DNA of 46,165 bases from Robertmurraya massiliosenegalensis JC6. GTDB lineage: Bacteria; Bacillota; Bacilli; Bacillales; Cytobacillaceae. The stretch covers positions 1,203,171 to 1,249,335 of the forward strand of contig NZ_HE978511.1 of NCBI RefSeq assembly GCF_000311725.1, written 5' to 3'. A model generated the notes under the pieces. That model saw nothing but the letters and a program-made list of their open reading frames with translations. It was not told where the DNA came from and did no database searches. Made by a program: the position numbers and the translations under genes. Below are positions 23,775-31,575 of this stretch, in pieces (positions within the stretch are counted from its first letter, which is position 1; each line of letters opens with the position of its first letter).

Positions 23775-24689
23775 ATGAATGATTGGCAAAATCTTCAACA
23801 AGCAGGACTTACTAAGCAATATGCAACAGTAAACGGTATTCGGATTCATTATGTGGAAGCAGGAAATGAGCATCATCAAACCGTCGTCCTTTTACATGGC
23901 TTCCCGCAAAGCTGGCTGATGTGGCGTTATCTCCTACCTGAATTAATAAAACGCTATCATGTCATTGCTGTTGACTTAAGGGGCTATGGCGATTCGGAGA
24001 AACCTGCGGGAATCAACGGCTATGATAAAGGAACGATGGCGCGTGACGTTTACGAATTGCTTGCTTCAATGGGGATTCAAAAAATCTCACTCATTGGCCA
24101 TGACCGCGGCGCACGGGTGGCAAGACGCTTTGCCCTAGATTATTCTGATACAGTCACTGCACTTAGCCTTATAGATATTCTTCCGATGGAATTGATTTAT
24201 GATCAGCTTTCTGTTGCCGATGCTGCAAAAAAATATTGGCACTGGACATTCCAACTGGTGCCTAACTTGCCTGAAGCGTTAATTGAAGGGCGCGAAGATG
24301 TTTATCTTCAGTTTTTATTTAACCGCAGCCCTGAACTGCTCGAGAAATTGAAGAGAGAAGGAGTTTGGCAGGAATACCTCCGAGTCTGGAAGGAGCCTGG
24401 CGGTTATCAATCTACGCTTCATGATTATCGCGCCACTTATGAAGTCGATTTACCAAAGTATCGGGCTGAGCGTCAAGTTCAACGAAAACTGACACAGCCT
24501 TGCCTGTTATTATGGGGAGAAAACGGAAATTTAGCTAACCTACCCGTTCTTGATTACTGGAAAGAAGTCGCAACAACCATAAGCGGAAAAGCAATTGCCA
24601 ACTGCGGTCATTACGTACCCGAGGAACAGCCCGAATCCGTACTGAAAGAGCTATTGCCATTTTTGGAGGAAATGCAGGGACGGTTCTAA
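23775..24689 (+). CDS. Alpha/beta hydrolase with fluoroacetate-dehalogenase residue set
   Basis: 304 aa, alpha/beta fold. Oxyanion loop H-G-F-P, nucleophile Asp110 in G-H-D-R-G-A-R, Asp134, and late His279 in N-C-G-H-Y. Arg111 and Arg114 (carboxylate clamp) and H156-W157 plus Tyr218 (halide pocket) stand where fluoroacetate dehalogenases have them; the numbering nearly matches the Rhodopseudomonas enzyme RPA1163. Epoxide hydrolases share the Asp nucleophile but not this pocket. Substrate (haloacetate) is inferred. AGGTGAT lies 8 nt before the ATG. The last residues (Q-G-R-F) come from a palindromic repeat that abuts the gene, so the native C-terminus was probably altered. Confidence 0.85.
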   Translation: MNDWQNLQQAGLTKQYATVNGIRIHYVEAGNEHHQTVVLLHGFPQSWLMWRYLLPELIKRYHVIAVDLRGYGDSEKPAGINGYDKGTMARDVYELLASMGIQKISLIGHDRGARVARRFALDYSDTVTALSLIDILPMELIYDQLSVADAAKKYWHWTFQLVPNLPEALIEGREDVYLQFLFNRSPELLEKLKREGVWQEYLRVWKEPGGYQSTLHDYRATYEVDLPKYRAERQVQRKLTQPCLLLWGENGNLANLPVLDYWKEVATTISGKAIANCGHYVPEEQPESVLKELLPFLEEMQGRF

Positions 24690-24698
24690 TGTTTCACC
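24677..24698. repeat. Left arm of a split GGTGTTTCA palindrome
   Basis: Begins GGGACGGTTCTAATG and ends TTTCACC; equals the left arm of the palindromes at 27146 and 31521 apart from one or two bases. Its partner arm lies about 240 bp away at 24937. It carries the stop codon of the hydrolase. Confidence 0.65.
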
Positions 24699-24708
24699 GA
24701 GATACAAG

Positions 24709-24750
24709 AAACAAGATTTGGAAACCGCTATATGTTTCCAAATCTTGTTT
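24709..24750 (+). terminator. 17-bp perfect hairpin terminator after the hydrolase gene
   Basis: The arms at 24709-24725 and 24734-24750 (AAACAAGATTTGGAAAC and its complement) are perfect over 17 bp with an 8-nt loop, and the right arm ends in TTGTTTT. It lies 20 nt after the hydrolase stop. Confidence 0.85.
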
Positions 24751-24756
24751 TAGCAG

Positions 24757-24924
24757 TTACAAATGTAAAAAAGAAACATTCTCTTTTTCGGGAAAGAACC
24801 ATGTTTTTTTGATAGTTTCTCCATCAGTCAATTCCACATGCTCTGATAAACGATTAAACTCATGGTTTGAATTAATAATTTGGTCAAGATTTACTTTGTT
24901 GAACTCAATTACCGTTTCACTCAT
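24757..24924 (-). CDS. Small ORF or gene remnant, 55 aa
   Basis: ATG at 24924 to TAA at 24757. The product begins M-S-E-T-V-I-E-F-N-K and ends F-F-P-E-K-E-N-V-S-F-L-H-L: a soluble, protein-like composition with no membrane segment. AAAAGGA touches the ATG with no spacing, which is poor for initiation. The ORF is enclosed by the two arms of a split palindrome. I do not recognise it; it may be the N-terminal piece of a lost gene or a tiny cargo gene. Confidence 0.35.
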   Translation of the reverse strand: MSETVIEFNKVNLDQIINSNHEFNRLSEHVELTDGETIKKTWFFPEKENVSFLHL

Positions 24925-24936
24925 TCCTTTTAATTT

Positions 24937-24956
24937 TGAAACAGTAGAACCGTCCC
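24937..24956. repeat. Right arm of the split GGTGTTTCA palindrome
   Basis: TGAAACAGTAGAACCGTCCC, complementary to the arm at 24677, followed by CTCTTTTTT as in the intact copies. It lies 7 nt from the DhaM stop and may help end that operon. Confidence 0.65.
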
Positions 24957-24963
24957 TCTTTTT

Positions 24964-25341
24964 TCATTCTTTCGTAAGCTTCTGTAAAGATTGTTCAATT
25001 TCTGTTAACGATTTGCCAATACTTGATTCAACTGCTGCAACATATGCCCCTTCTATTAATGGCGCATTCGCAACTTTAATATTTTCATAACCGCAAAGTT
25101 CTATCGCAAGCTCAGCGTTCATTCGCGCACTGCCCAAATCATAGAATAAGAGGACACCTTTTTCACTATAACTTTGCGTGATCGCATTGTTAATCTTTTC
25201 AACACTTGTGCCGATCTCATCATCGTCTGTTCCACCAGCGATTTCAAGTGGAACATTATGAACGACCTGTTGAATAATTTCCTTTATGCCTGCTACCACT
25301 TTTGAACTATGGGAAATTAGAACAATACCGACATTTGACAT
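24964..25341 (-). CDS. dhaM: Dihydroxyacetone kinase phosphotransfer subunit DhaM
   Basis: EIIA-mannose-like domain, 125 aa, carrying the phosphorylatable His11 in I-S-H-S, with G-G-T-D-D-D-E-I-G-T-S and Y-D-L-G-S-A-R-M-N. It passes PEP-derived phosphate to DhaL-bound ADP. Single-domain form, as in Firmicutes, without HPr/EI fusions. GGAAGGGGG upstream. It follows DhaL by 4 nt. Confidence 0.92.
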   Translation of the reverse strand: MSNVGIVLISHSSKVVAGIKEIIQQVVHNVPLEIAGGTDDDEIGTSVEKINNAITQSYSEKGVLLFYDLGSARMNAELAIELCGYENIKVANAPLIEGAYVAAVESSIGKSLTEIEQSLQKLTKE

Positions 25342-25345
25342 CTCG

Positions 25346-25966
25346 TTACTCCCCTTCCTCTAACACTTCTGCTAAAGAAGCGAATAAATAGTAAGAGGAT
25401 ACGGAACCTGGATCAAGCTGGCCGATTGAACGTTCTTTTAAATAGGCTGCACGTCCCTTTTTCGCCATGACTTCTTTAGTAGACTCCATCGCATTTTTGG
25501 CTACTTCCTCTAATTGAGGACCTTCTATACCAGTATGTTCCTTCAAAAAATTTACAACTGGGGTCCATACGTCTACAAGGGTTTTATCACCTAATTGAGC
25601 TTTTCCTCTTTGAAGAATACCGTTAAGTGCCTCTTCAAAGGCATCTTCTAAAGCTGGCTTATCAATTGGTTCCTTCCCTTTTACAGCCATAGACATTTTT
25701 AAAAAGGCTGTACCATACAGGGGTCCTGAGGCTCCGCCAACTTTAGATAAAAGCGTCATCGCCACATCTTTTAATAAATCTGATACAGAATTGTAAGATG
25801 TAGCGCTTGTTTTGCTCATTACTTCCTGAAAACCACGGGACATATTAATCCCGTGATCTCCATCGCCAATTGCTTGATCTAGTGAAGTTAAGTACTCTTT
25901 ATTCCTTTGAATCTTTTCATTTGTTTTTTCCAGCCAATTTAAGACTTGTTGAACAGCTAATTCCAT
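25346..25966 (-). CDS. dhaL: Dihydroxyacetone kinase ADP-binding subunit DhaL
   Basis: 206 aa, eight-helix barrel. The magnesium ligands Asp30, Asp35 and Asp37 are in S-L-D-Q-A-I-G-D-G-D-H-G, as in E. coli DhaL; the G-G-A-S-G-P-L-Y-G nucleotide loop and D-K-T-L-V-D-V are present. The enzyme keeps ADP bound and transfers phosphate to DhaK-bound substrate. AGGAGGAA upstream. Full length. Confidence 0.93.
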   Translation of the reverse strand: MELAVQQVLNWLEKTNEKIQRNKEYLTSLDQAIGDGDHGINMSRGFQEVMSKTSATSYNSVSDLLKDVAMTLLSKVGGASGPLYGTAFLKMSMAVKGKEPIDKPALEDAFEEALNGILQRGKAQLGDKTLVDVWTPVVNFLKEHTGIEGPQLEEVAKNAMESTKEVMAKKGRAAYLKERSIGQLDPGSVSSYYLFASLAEVLEEGE

Positions 25967-25992
25967 TGCCTATTCCTCCTGTTCATTCGTTG

Positions 25993-26985
25993 CTAAAAAG
26001 CTGGGGATTTGGACTCTGCATCAAGCAATTCTTTTAATTCCTCATCAAGTTTTAAGAGGGTTACAGAGCATCCAGCCATTTCTAAACTTGTCATATATTC
26101 ACCAACAAAGGTTTGATAAATTTGGATACCCTTTTCATTTAAGATTTCGTTTACTTTTCCGTTCACGATATATAGTTCCATTTCTGGTGTAGAACCAAGC
26201 CCATTTATCATCACCGCTACTTCATCACCACTAGATAGATTCATATCATCTAATACTTTTTGCGTTAACTCTGTAGCTATTTCATCTGCTGTTGCAATTG
26301 CTTTACGTTCTGTACCTGGTTCTCCGTGGATTCCCATTCCTACTTCCATTTCATTTTCAGCAAGTTCAAAGCTTGGTTTTCCAGCAGCAGGAACCGTACA
26401 TGGACTCAAGGCCATTCCCATTGAACGAACATTTGCTACCACTTTCTCAGCAACTGTCTTTACCTCTTGTAATGATCCGCCACTCTGCGCTTTTGCACCT
26501 GCCATTTTATGAACAAAGATAGTCCCTGCAATTCCACGACGTCCAGTAGTAAATGAGCTATCCTCTACCGCAACATCATCATTCACGATAACATGCTCCA
26601 CTTCAATTCCTTCTGCTTGTGCTAATTCTGCTGCCATCTCAAAGTTCATGACATCACCAGTGTAATTTTTAATAACTAAAAACACACCAGCACCGCCATC
26701 TACTGCTTTAATGGCTTCAAAAATTTGGTCAGGAGTTGGGGAAGTAAACACCTCTCCACAAACAGCCGCATCTAACATTCCTTCACCTACATAACCGGCA
26801 TGTGCAGGCTCATGTCCACTACCTCCACCACTAACTAATCCAACTTTTCCAGTTACTGGGGCATCTTTCCGTACAATTACGGTAGTATTTGGAACCAGTT
26901 TGAAGCTACTTGGATATGCCGCCACTAAACCTTTCAGCATATCTTGCACTACTAAATCAGGGTCGTTAATAATCTTTTTCATCAT
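25993..26985 (-). CDS. dhaK: Dihydroxyacetone kinase substrate-binding subunit DhaK
   Basis: About 330 aa. It binds dihydroxyacetone covalently through the histidine of G-M-G-I-H-G-E-P-G (about residue 219); G-G-G-S-G-H-E-P-A-H near residue 52-62 is the phosphate/substrate loop. The start is one of two adjacent ATGs (26985, 26982) behind AAAGGAGAGG; the longer frame to 27009 lacks a site. First gene of dhaKLM, preceded by its own candidate operator, so the operon is probably expressed separately from the RpiR gene upstream. Confidence 0.93.
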   Translation of the reverse strand: MMKKIINDPDLVVQDMLKGLVAAYPSSFKLVPNTTVIVRKDAPVTGKVGLVSGGGSGHEPAHAGYVGEGMLDAAVCGEVFTSPTPDQIFEAIKAVDGGAGVFLVIKNYTGDVMNFEMAAELAQAEGIEVEHVIVNDDVAVEDSSFTTGRRGIAGTIFVHKMAGAKAQSGGSLQEVKTVAEKVVANVRSMGMALSPCTVPAAGKPSFELAENEMEVGMGIHGEPGTERKAIATADEIATELTQKVLDDMNLSSGDEVAVMINGLGSTPEMELYIVNGKVNEILNEKGIQIYQTFVGEYMTSLEMAGCSVTLLKLDEELKELLDAESKSPAF

Positions 26986-27055
26986 GATCCTCTCCTTTGA
27001 TAACTTCACGAAAAAGTTACCATATTTTATGAAAAATAACCCTCCACAAGCTTCA

Positions 27056-27080
27056 TTCTATTACAAAAATAATAATAGAA
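27056..27080. promoter_or_regulatory. Inverted repeat upstream of dhaK, candidate operator
   Basis: TTCTATTA-N9-TAATAGAA, perfect 8-bp arms, about 75 nt upstream of the dhaK start. The binding protein is unknown; no DhaS/DhaR-type regulator gene is in the window. Confidence 0.45.
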
Positions 27081-27145
27081 CTACTTTAAAATTCTAACTT
27101 TTATGAAATATAGGTGAACTTTAATATTTATGATAAAAACACGCA

Positions 27146-27188
27146 GGGACGATTCTAGTGTTTCACCATGAAACACCAGAACCGTCCC
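27146..27188. repeat. GGTGTTTCA palindrome over the end of the RpiR gene
   Basis: Left arm GGGACGATTCTAGTGTTTCA, loop CCA, right arm TGAAACACCAGAACCGTCCC; two mismatches in 20 bp. It overlaps the last codons of the RpiR gene and can act as its terminator. Confidence 0.8.
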
Positions 27189-27993
27189 CCTGTTTATTTT
27201 GAGTTTCAGAAGATACTGCGGAGATGGTCTCTTGATAGATTTTTTTCCTATCAGGCTCTTCCAAGAAATGCATACTGATTAAATCGATGAGGAATAGTGC
27301 ACTCAAATCAAGACCAGTTGATAAATAAGCATTGCGAACAGGATGGATGGTCCATAGCACTTCATCCGATAATTTTGTAAGATGGGTTTGGTCATAAGCC
27401 GTGAGCGAGATTAACTTAACATCTTTTTTCTTCGCTTCGTTAACAGATGTAATTAACTCCCGAGTTTGCCCTGAACGTGAAAAAGCTAATAGCAAATCAC
27501 CTTTTTTTAATAAAGTGCTTCGAATGATCATTAAATGTGGGTCGGTCACAGCTTCACTGGCAAAACCCATCCTACTCAATCGATAGTTTAATTCTTGTGC
27601 AGCAAGCCCTGAGCTCCCTAAACCATAAATAAAGATCCGCTTTGCATTCGTTATTAATTTTAGTGCATTTGTTATCGATTCGCGATTGTTTAAACTTTGT
27701 ATATCGCGGATTACATCCATATATTGATTTCTTATTTTGGAATCCATATCTTCCGTTTCTTCACGGTGTGTTTCTCTTGCTAGTTTCATTTTTAACTCGA
27801 CGAAGTTTTGGCAAGATACTTTTCTACAGAAACGAGTGATCGTCGCAACAGATATATTCGTCTTTTCTGCTATTTCTTTAATATTGCGCTTTGAAGCTTC
27901 TGATGGCGAAGAAAGCAAATAATCTGCTATGCCTTTTTCTTTATCGGAGAAGGAAGAATATTTCGATTGAATTTCCTTCAAGAGCGTAACCAT
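27163..27993 (-). CDS. MurR/RpiR-family regulator
   Basis: 276 aa. N-terminal helix-turn-helix (about 1-77) with T-N-I-S-V-A-T-I-T-R-F-C-R-K; C-terminal SIS domain binding phosphosugars with Y-G-L-G-S-S-G-L-A-A-Q and S-R-S-G-Q-T-R-E. It follows NanE by about 30 nt, so ManNAc-6-P or GlcNAc-6-P is the likely effector. AAGGAG upstream of ATG 27993. The C-terminal residues G-D-G-S-G-V-S-W are encoded by a palindromic repeat, not by family sequence. Confidence 0.9.
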   Translation of the reverse strand: MVTLLKEIQSKYSSFSDKEKGIADYLLSSPSEASKRNIKEIAEKTNISVATITRFCRKVSCQNFVELKMKLARETHREETEDMDSKIRNQYMDVIRDIQSLNNRESITNALKLITNAKRIFIYGLGSSGLAAQELNYRLSRMGFASEAVTDPHLMIIRSTLLKKGDLLLAFSRSGQTRELITSVNEAKKKDVKLISLTAYDQTHLTKLSDEVLWTIHPVRNAYLSTGLDLSALFLIDLISMHFLEEPDRKKIYQETISAVSSETQNKQGDGSGVSW

Positions 27994-28024
27994 AGATGAC
28001 TCCTTCCACCTAAATGATGGGTCA

Positions 28025-28708
28025 TCAACCCCTCTTTATTTCTTCGACAAAGCGACTTGTGATTTGCTGTGGTCTTGTGATCGCTCCACCGACAACTACC
28101 GAATAAGCCCCCAAGTCAAGTACCATTCCCGCCATTTCAGGAGTGATAATATTTCCTTCAGCTATAACAGGGATTGAGACATTTTTTAGGATTATTTTGA
28201 TAAATTCAAAATCATTCTCGTATAGTTTACATCCTTTTGTCTCATTTGTATAACCATAAAGGGTTGTGGACACACAATCAAATCCCAATCGTACTGCTTC
28301 TAATGCATCTTCTAATGAAGAGATATCTGCCATTAATTGAATTTTAGGATGATATTCTTTTACATATGAAACTAAATCAGCTAATTTCTCTCCATTTGGA
28401 CGCTCTCTTTGTGTTGCGTCCATTGCAATCATTTCACAACCTGATTCAATTAATTCATCGACTTCCTGTTTTGTTGCCGTGATAAAGACCTCACTATTTG
28501 GATAATCTCGTTTCACAATTCCGACGACAGGTAAATCCACTTCTTTTTTTATTGCGATAATATCTGGCTTCGATTCTGCCCGAATCCCTACTGCCCCACC
28601 TTGCTTGGCAGCTAGGGCCATTTTTGACATGATGAATGAGCTATGAAGTGGCTCATTTTTCTGGGCTTGACATGAAACGACGAGGCCTTTTTTTATATAT
28701 TCTAACAT
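28025..28708 (-). CDS. nanE: N-acetylmannosamine-6-phosphate 2-epimerase NanE
   Basis: TIM-barrel enzyme, 227 aa, turning ManNAc-6-P into GlcNAc-6-P. Seen: [32 protein letters not shown] and the phosphate loop V-I-A-E-G-N-I with [10 protein letters not shown] at the end. No NanA or NanK is nearby, so the operon seems built for ManNAc taken up already phosphorylated by the PTS, not for full sialic-acid use. Confidence 0.93.
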   Translation of the reverse strand: MLEYIKKGLVVSCQAQKNEPLHSSFIMSKMALAAKQGGAVGIRAESKPDIIAIKKEVDLPVVGIVKRDYPNSEVFITATKQEVDELIESGCEMIAMDATQRERPNGEKLADLVSYVKEYHPKIQLMADISSLEDALEAVRLGFDCVSTTLYGYTNETKGCKLYENDFEFIKIILKNVSIPVIAEGNIITPEMAGMVLDLGAYSVVVGGAITRPQQITSRFVEEIKRG

Positions 28709-28851
28709 TTATTTACTCACCCACTAGTTCTGTTTTCTATCTTGTTGATGTGCTCTATTGTATCCTATACAAATTCAATTTTTAAAAAATGAAATAGTGG
28801 AGGTAGCTTAGAACATGACATCGCTACGACTCCACCTATTAAGCTTTTAAA

Positions 28852-30450
28852 CTATTTTACTTTGTTTATCTCATTCTTTAAGATTTCTGCAAGGGCTCCG
28901 TATACAACTTGAACACCTGAGCCTTTCTTAAAGAGCCCCTTTGCCTTTAGTTCATCTTTCCAAACGGAATCATCGGCAACTTTATTAATATCTTTGACCG
29001 TTACTCTTAATCTCGTAATACATGCATCGACATCCACTAAGTTTTCTCTTCCGCCTAAGGCTGTAATAACATCCTCTATCGCAATGTCTTTTAATAATGC
29101 ATCTTTTTTCGTATATAACTTATTCTCAGATTCCTCACCACGACCAGGAGTTTTTAGATTCAATTTTAGAATAAGTGTTTTAAAGATAAAGTAGTAAATG
29201 AGTGCTGTTGGAATTCCAAGAATAAGAATCCAAATATAGTTCGTTTTATCATTCCCTTGCAGGAGACCGAATAGTGTAAAATCAATGATCCCTCTTGAGA
29301 AAGTTACCCCTACCGATACATCTAAAGCATATAAGACGGCATAGGAGATCCCCTCTAAGATAGCATGGATTCCGTAAAGTAATGGTGCTACAAAAAGGAA
29401 TGTAAATTCAATCGGTTCCGTAATCCCTGTTAAAAACGATGTTAAAGCTGCTGAAAATAGAATACCACCGACAATTTTCTTATTTTTGCTATCAGCTGTT
29501 CGATACATTGCGAGAGCTGCTGCTGGGAGACCAAACATCATGGGTAAGAATCCACCAGTGAAATACTTCGTTGCTTCAGCTGAGAATTTTGTAACTGTCG
29601 GATCAGCCAATTGTGCAAAGAAAATGCTTTGTCCACCTTGTACCACTTTCCCTGCCACCTCTAATTCTCCACCAAGTGGGGTGTACCAGAATAATGGATA
29701 TATTGCATGATGAAGTCCAAAAATATTGAGAAGTCGCATTAATGTTCCATAGAAGAACATTCCGATCGGGCCAGTTCGTCCAAAGAATTCTGAGAAAGTT
29801 GAAATACCAATGTGAACATACGGCCAGATAAATGGAATAATAACCCCGATTACGCTAATGGCTAACACAGAAATAATTGGAATAAATCTAACTCCTGAGA
29901 AAAATGAGAGTGCTTCTGGAAGCTTCTTGTCATAATATCTGTTGGCTAAAAAGGCTACCAATAAACCAACAATAATTCCACCAAGTACGCCGATTCTAAC
30001 GGTAAAAAGTCCAAGTTCATATCCATATACGTTTGCCTGTTTTGCCGCTTCAACTGGATCTAGACCTTGAGATAAGAAATGGTCAACAGTTGCCGTTTCT
30101 GGTGTATGACCGAGAAAACCTAAAATGGTACCAATGATCACATGCATGACCAGAAAAGCGATCGCAGCTGATAAACCTGCTGCCCCTTTTTCCTGTAATG
30201 CTAAGCCTGAGGCAATTCCGACTGCGAATATCAATGGCAAGTTAGCAAAAACAATATTCCCAATCGCAGACATCGTGCTTAAAATATAAAACAAAAATGT
30301 TCCTTCTCCTAGGATTCCAGTCAACCCATAGGTTTCTACCATAAGGGGGTTGGTAAAAGCTGCACCAACACCAAGCATGATCCCTGCTATTGGCAAAACA
30401 GCAATCGGAATCATAAAGGCTTTTCCTAAACGTTGCAGTTTCTCAAACAT
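28852..30450 (-). CDS. PTS transporter EIICB (glucose / N-acetyl-sugar superfamily)
   Basis: 532 aa. EIIC membrane domain (about 1-420) with M-I-P-I-A-V-L-P-I-A-G, G-L-H-H-A-I-Y-P-L-F-W and the G-I-T-E-P-I-E-F-T-F active loop. The EIIB domain (about 455-532) has phospho-Cys in D-A-C-I-T-R-L-R-V-T-V. No EIIA domain or gene is here, so a shared EIIA must serve it. With NanE and RpiR the substrate is probably ManNAc, though glucose or maltose-type permeases look alike. ATG 30450 has GGAGGG. First gene of the unit. Confidence 0.9.
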   Translation of the reverse strand: MFEKLQRLGKAFMIPIAVLPIAGIMLGVGAAFTNPLMVETYGLTGILGEGTFLFYILSTMSAIGNIVFANLPLIFAVGIASGLALQEKGAAGLSAAIAFLVMHVIIGTILGFLGHTPETATVDHFLSQGLDPVEAAKQANVYGYELGLFTVRIGVLGGIIVGLLVAFLANRYYDKKLPEALSFFSGVRFIPIISVLAISVIGVIIPFIWPYVHIGISTFSEFFGRTGPIGMFFYGTLMRLLNIFGLHHAIYPLFWYTPLGGELEVAGKVVQGGQSIFFAQLADPTVTKFSAEATKYFTGGFLPMMFGLPAAALAMYRTADSKNKKIVGGILFSAALTSFLTGITEPIEFTFLFVAPLLYGIHAILEGISYAVLYALDVSVGVTFSRGIIDFTLFGLLQGNDKTNYIWILILGIPTALIYYFIFKTLILKLNLKTPGRGEESENKLYTKKDALLKDIAIEDVITALGGRENLVDVDACITRLRVTVKDINKVADDSVWKDELKAKGLFKKGSGVQVVYGALAEILKNEINKVK

Positions 30451-30500
30451 TCTTATCCCTCCATTTAACAATCAAATATTGACCCCATGATAATTCTTTT

Positions 30501-30571
30501 GAATTCATGAAAATAATTATCATAATATATTTATTATGTAATTTATTTTCATATTTATTATATAAGAATTC
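30501..30571. promoter_or_regulatory. Promoter region with large nested dyad upstream of the PTS gene
   Basis: A 44-nt imperfect palindrome (30508-30551) with TGAAAATAA-type ends and a CATAATA/TATTATG core is bracketed by two GAATTC sites. It lies 58-101 nt upstream of the PTS start in an A/T-rich stretch. Fits an operator for the RpiR protein of the operon. Confidence 0.5.
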
Positions 30572-30620
30572 TAGATTAATATGCAATCAATTTTTAGAAT
30601 TGTTAAATTAAATTAAAAAC

Positions 30621-30681
30621 GCCTGCCACCACACTTACTTTGTCGCAACAATTTCGACAAAATATGCGTGGTGACAGGCAC
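30621..30681. repeat. GTGCCTGTCA palindromic repeat, copy 2
   Basis: GCCTGCCACCAC ... GTGGTGACAGGC outer stem with TTGTCG / CGACAA inside. Same architecture as 12413-12475. It lies between the PTS promoter and the end of the next minus-strand gene. Confidence 0.75.
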
Positions 30682-30731
30682 CAAGTATTATGTATAAAGG
30701 GGAATACTTTTGGGTTATACAACCAGTTTAT

Positions 30732-31385
30732 TTATCTTCTAGTCAGTAAATTGATCCATCCGATTGTGGTAGCTTCATTCGCTTTTTCATATGTTTTCTC
30801 TTGGAGTTGCTGCATCAATTTGATTTCTTGGATCTGCTCTTCATGTCTTCTTTCTTGTTCGTATAGATTAATACATTCTTTTAAGTTATCTGCACGCTGA
30901 TTAAGCAAATATCTTTCAAATGCATTTAAAGCTTTCGTATAGCAATAATCCACTGGAATGACTGAGTTGTTCTGAATTTTATCTATAAATGCTTGTTTCT
31001 CCAGTTCCAACTTTTGGGCCTCGCCTGATTTAGCGATCTCAGCATTCTTTTTCATTCGCTTCTTATTAATTTGATTAAAAACATATGGATAACTAAATGC
31101 AACACCGAATATTAGGATATAAGCGATTATTGTTGCAATACTATCGAGTATCGCTTCTGATAGTAGTGCATATAAGATGACATCTAGAAATGAAAATATC
31201 TTTAGAATAAATGATAGCAACCAAACACCAAGCGACCAGTATACAATAAAGGCAACTACATGTCCTATACATCCCAATTGAATTGATGATTTATATAATG
31301 AATTCAAATGACTATAAATACTTTGTAGCCTGTTAACGTCATTTCGTGTTTCTGCAATATTCCGTAATAGACTTTCTTTTTCCAT
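30732..31385 (-). CDS. Unknown membrane protein with flanking coiled coils, 217 aa
   Basis: Not recognised. An N-terminal helical stretch (1-35) with a possible coiled coil is followed by a hydrophobic centre (about 38-115) with two to three membrane spans. The long soluble C-terminus is rich in Lys/Glu/Gln (Q-I-Q-E-I-K-L-M-Q-Q-L-Q-E-K) and likely coiled coil. No signal peptide or catalytic motif. It stands alone between two repeat palindromes. The ATG is at 31385; AAAGATCGGAGGTTACT upstream contains GGAGG at good spacing. Confidence 0.65.
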   Translation of the reverse strand: MEKESLLRNIAETRNDVNRLQSIYSHLNSLYKSSIQLGCIGHVVAFIVYWSLGVWLLSFILKIFSFLDVILYALLSEAILDSIATIIAYILIFGVAFSYPYVFNQINKKRMKKNAEIAKSGEAQKLELEKQAFIDKIQNNSVIPVDYCYTKALNAFERYLLNQRADNLKECINLYEQERRHEEQIQEIKLMQQLQEKTYEKANEATTIGWINLLTRR

Positions 31386-31520
31386 AGTAACCTCCGATCT
31401 TTATTTTTAGATTTCCTGTTTCAGAAAAATCCCCCTTTTTCTTTCTTATTCGACATATAATGAGTTATTTCCTGCTACAAAAAAAATACGCAATTTTTTG
31501 CAAAAACACGCAAAAACACG

Positions 31521-31563
31521 GGGACGGTTCTGGTGTTTCACCATGAAACACCAGAACCGTCCC
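31521..31563 (-). repeat. GGTGTTTCA palindrome, perfect copy, terminator-like
   Basis: GGGACGGTTCTGGTGTTTCA and its exact complement around a CCA loop: 20 perfect base pairs. It begins 13 nt after the adenine deaminase stop and is followed on that strand by CGTGTTTTTGCGTGTTTTTG, so it can end that transcript. Confidence 0.85.
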
Positions 31564-31575
31564 TCTGTATTTTTT

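Noticed and set aside
12413-31563. CRISPR array
   Set aside because: The repeated palindromes are scattered singly over kilobases and lack regular spacers.
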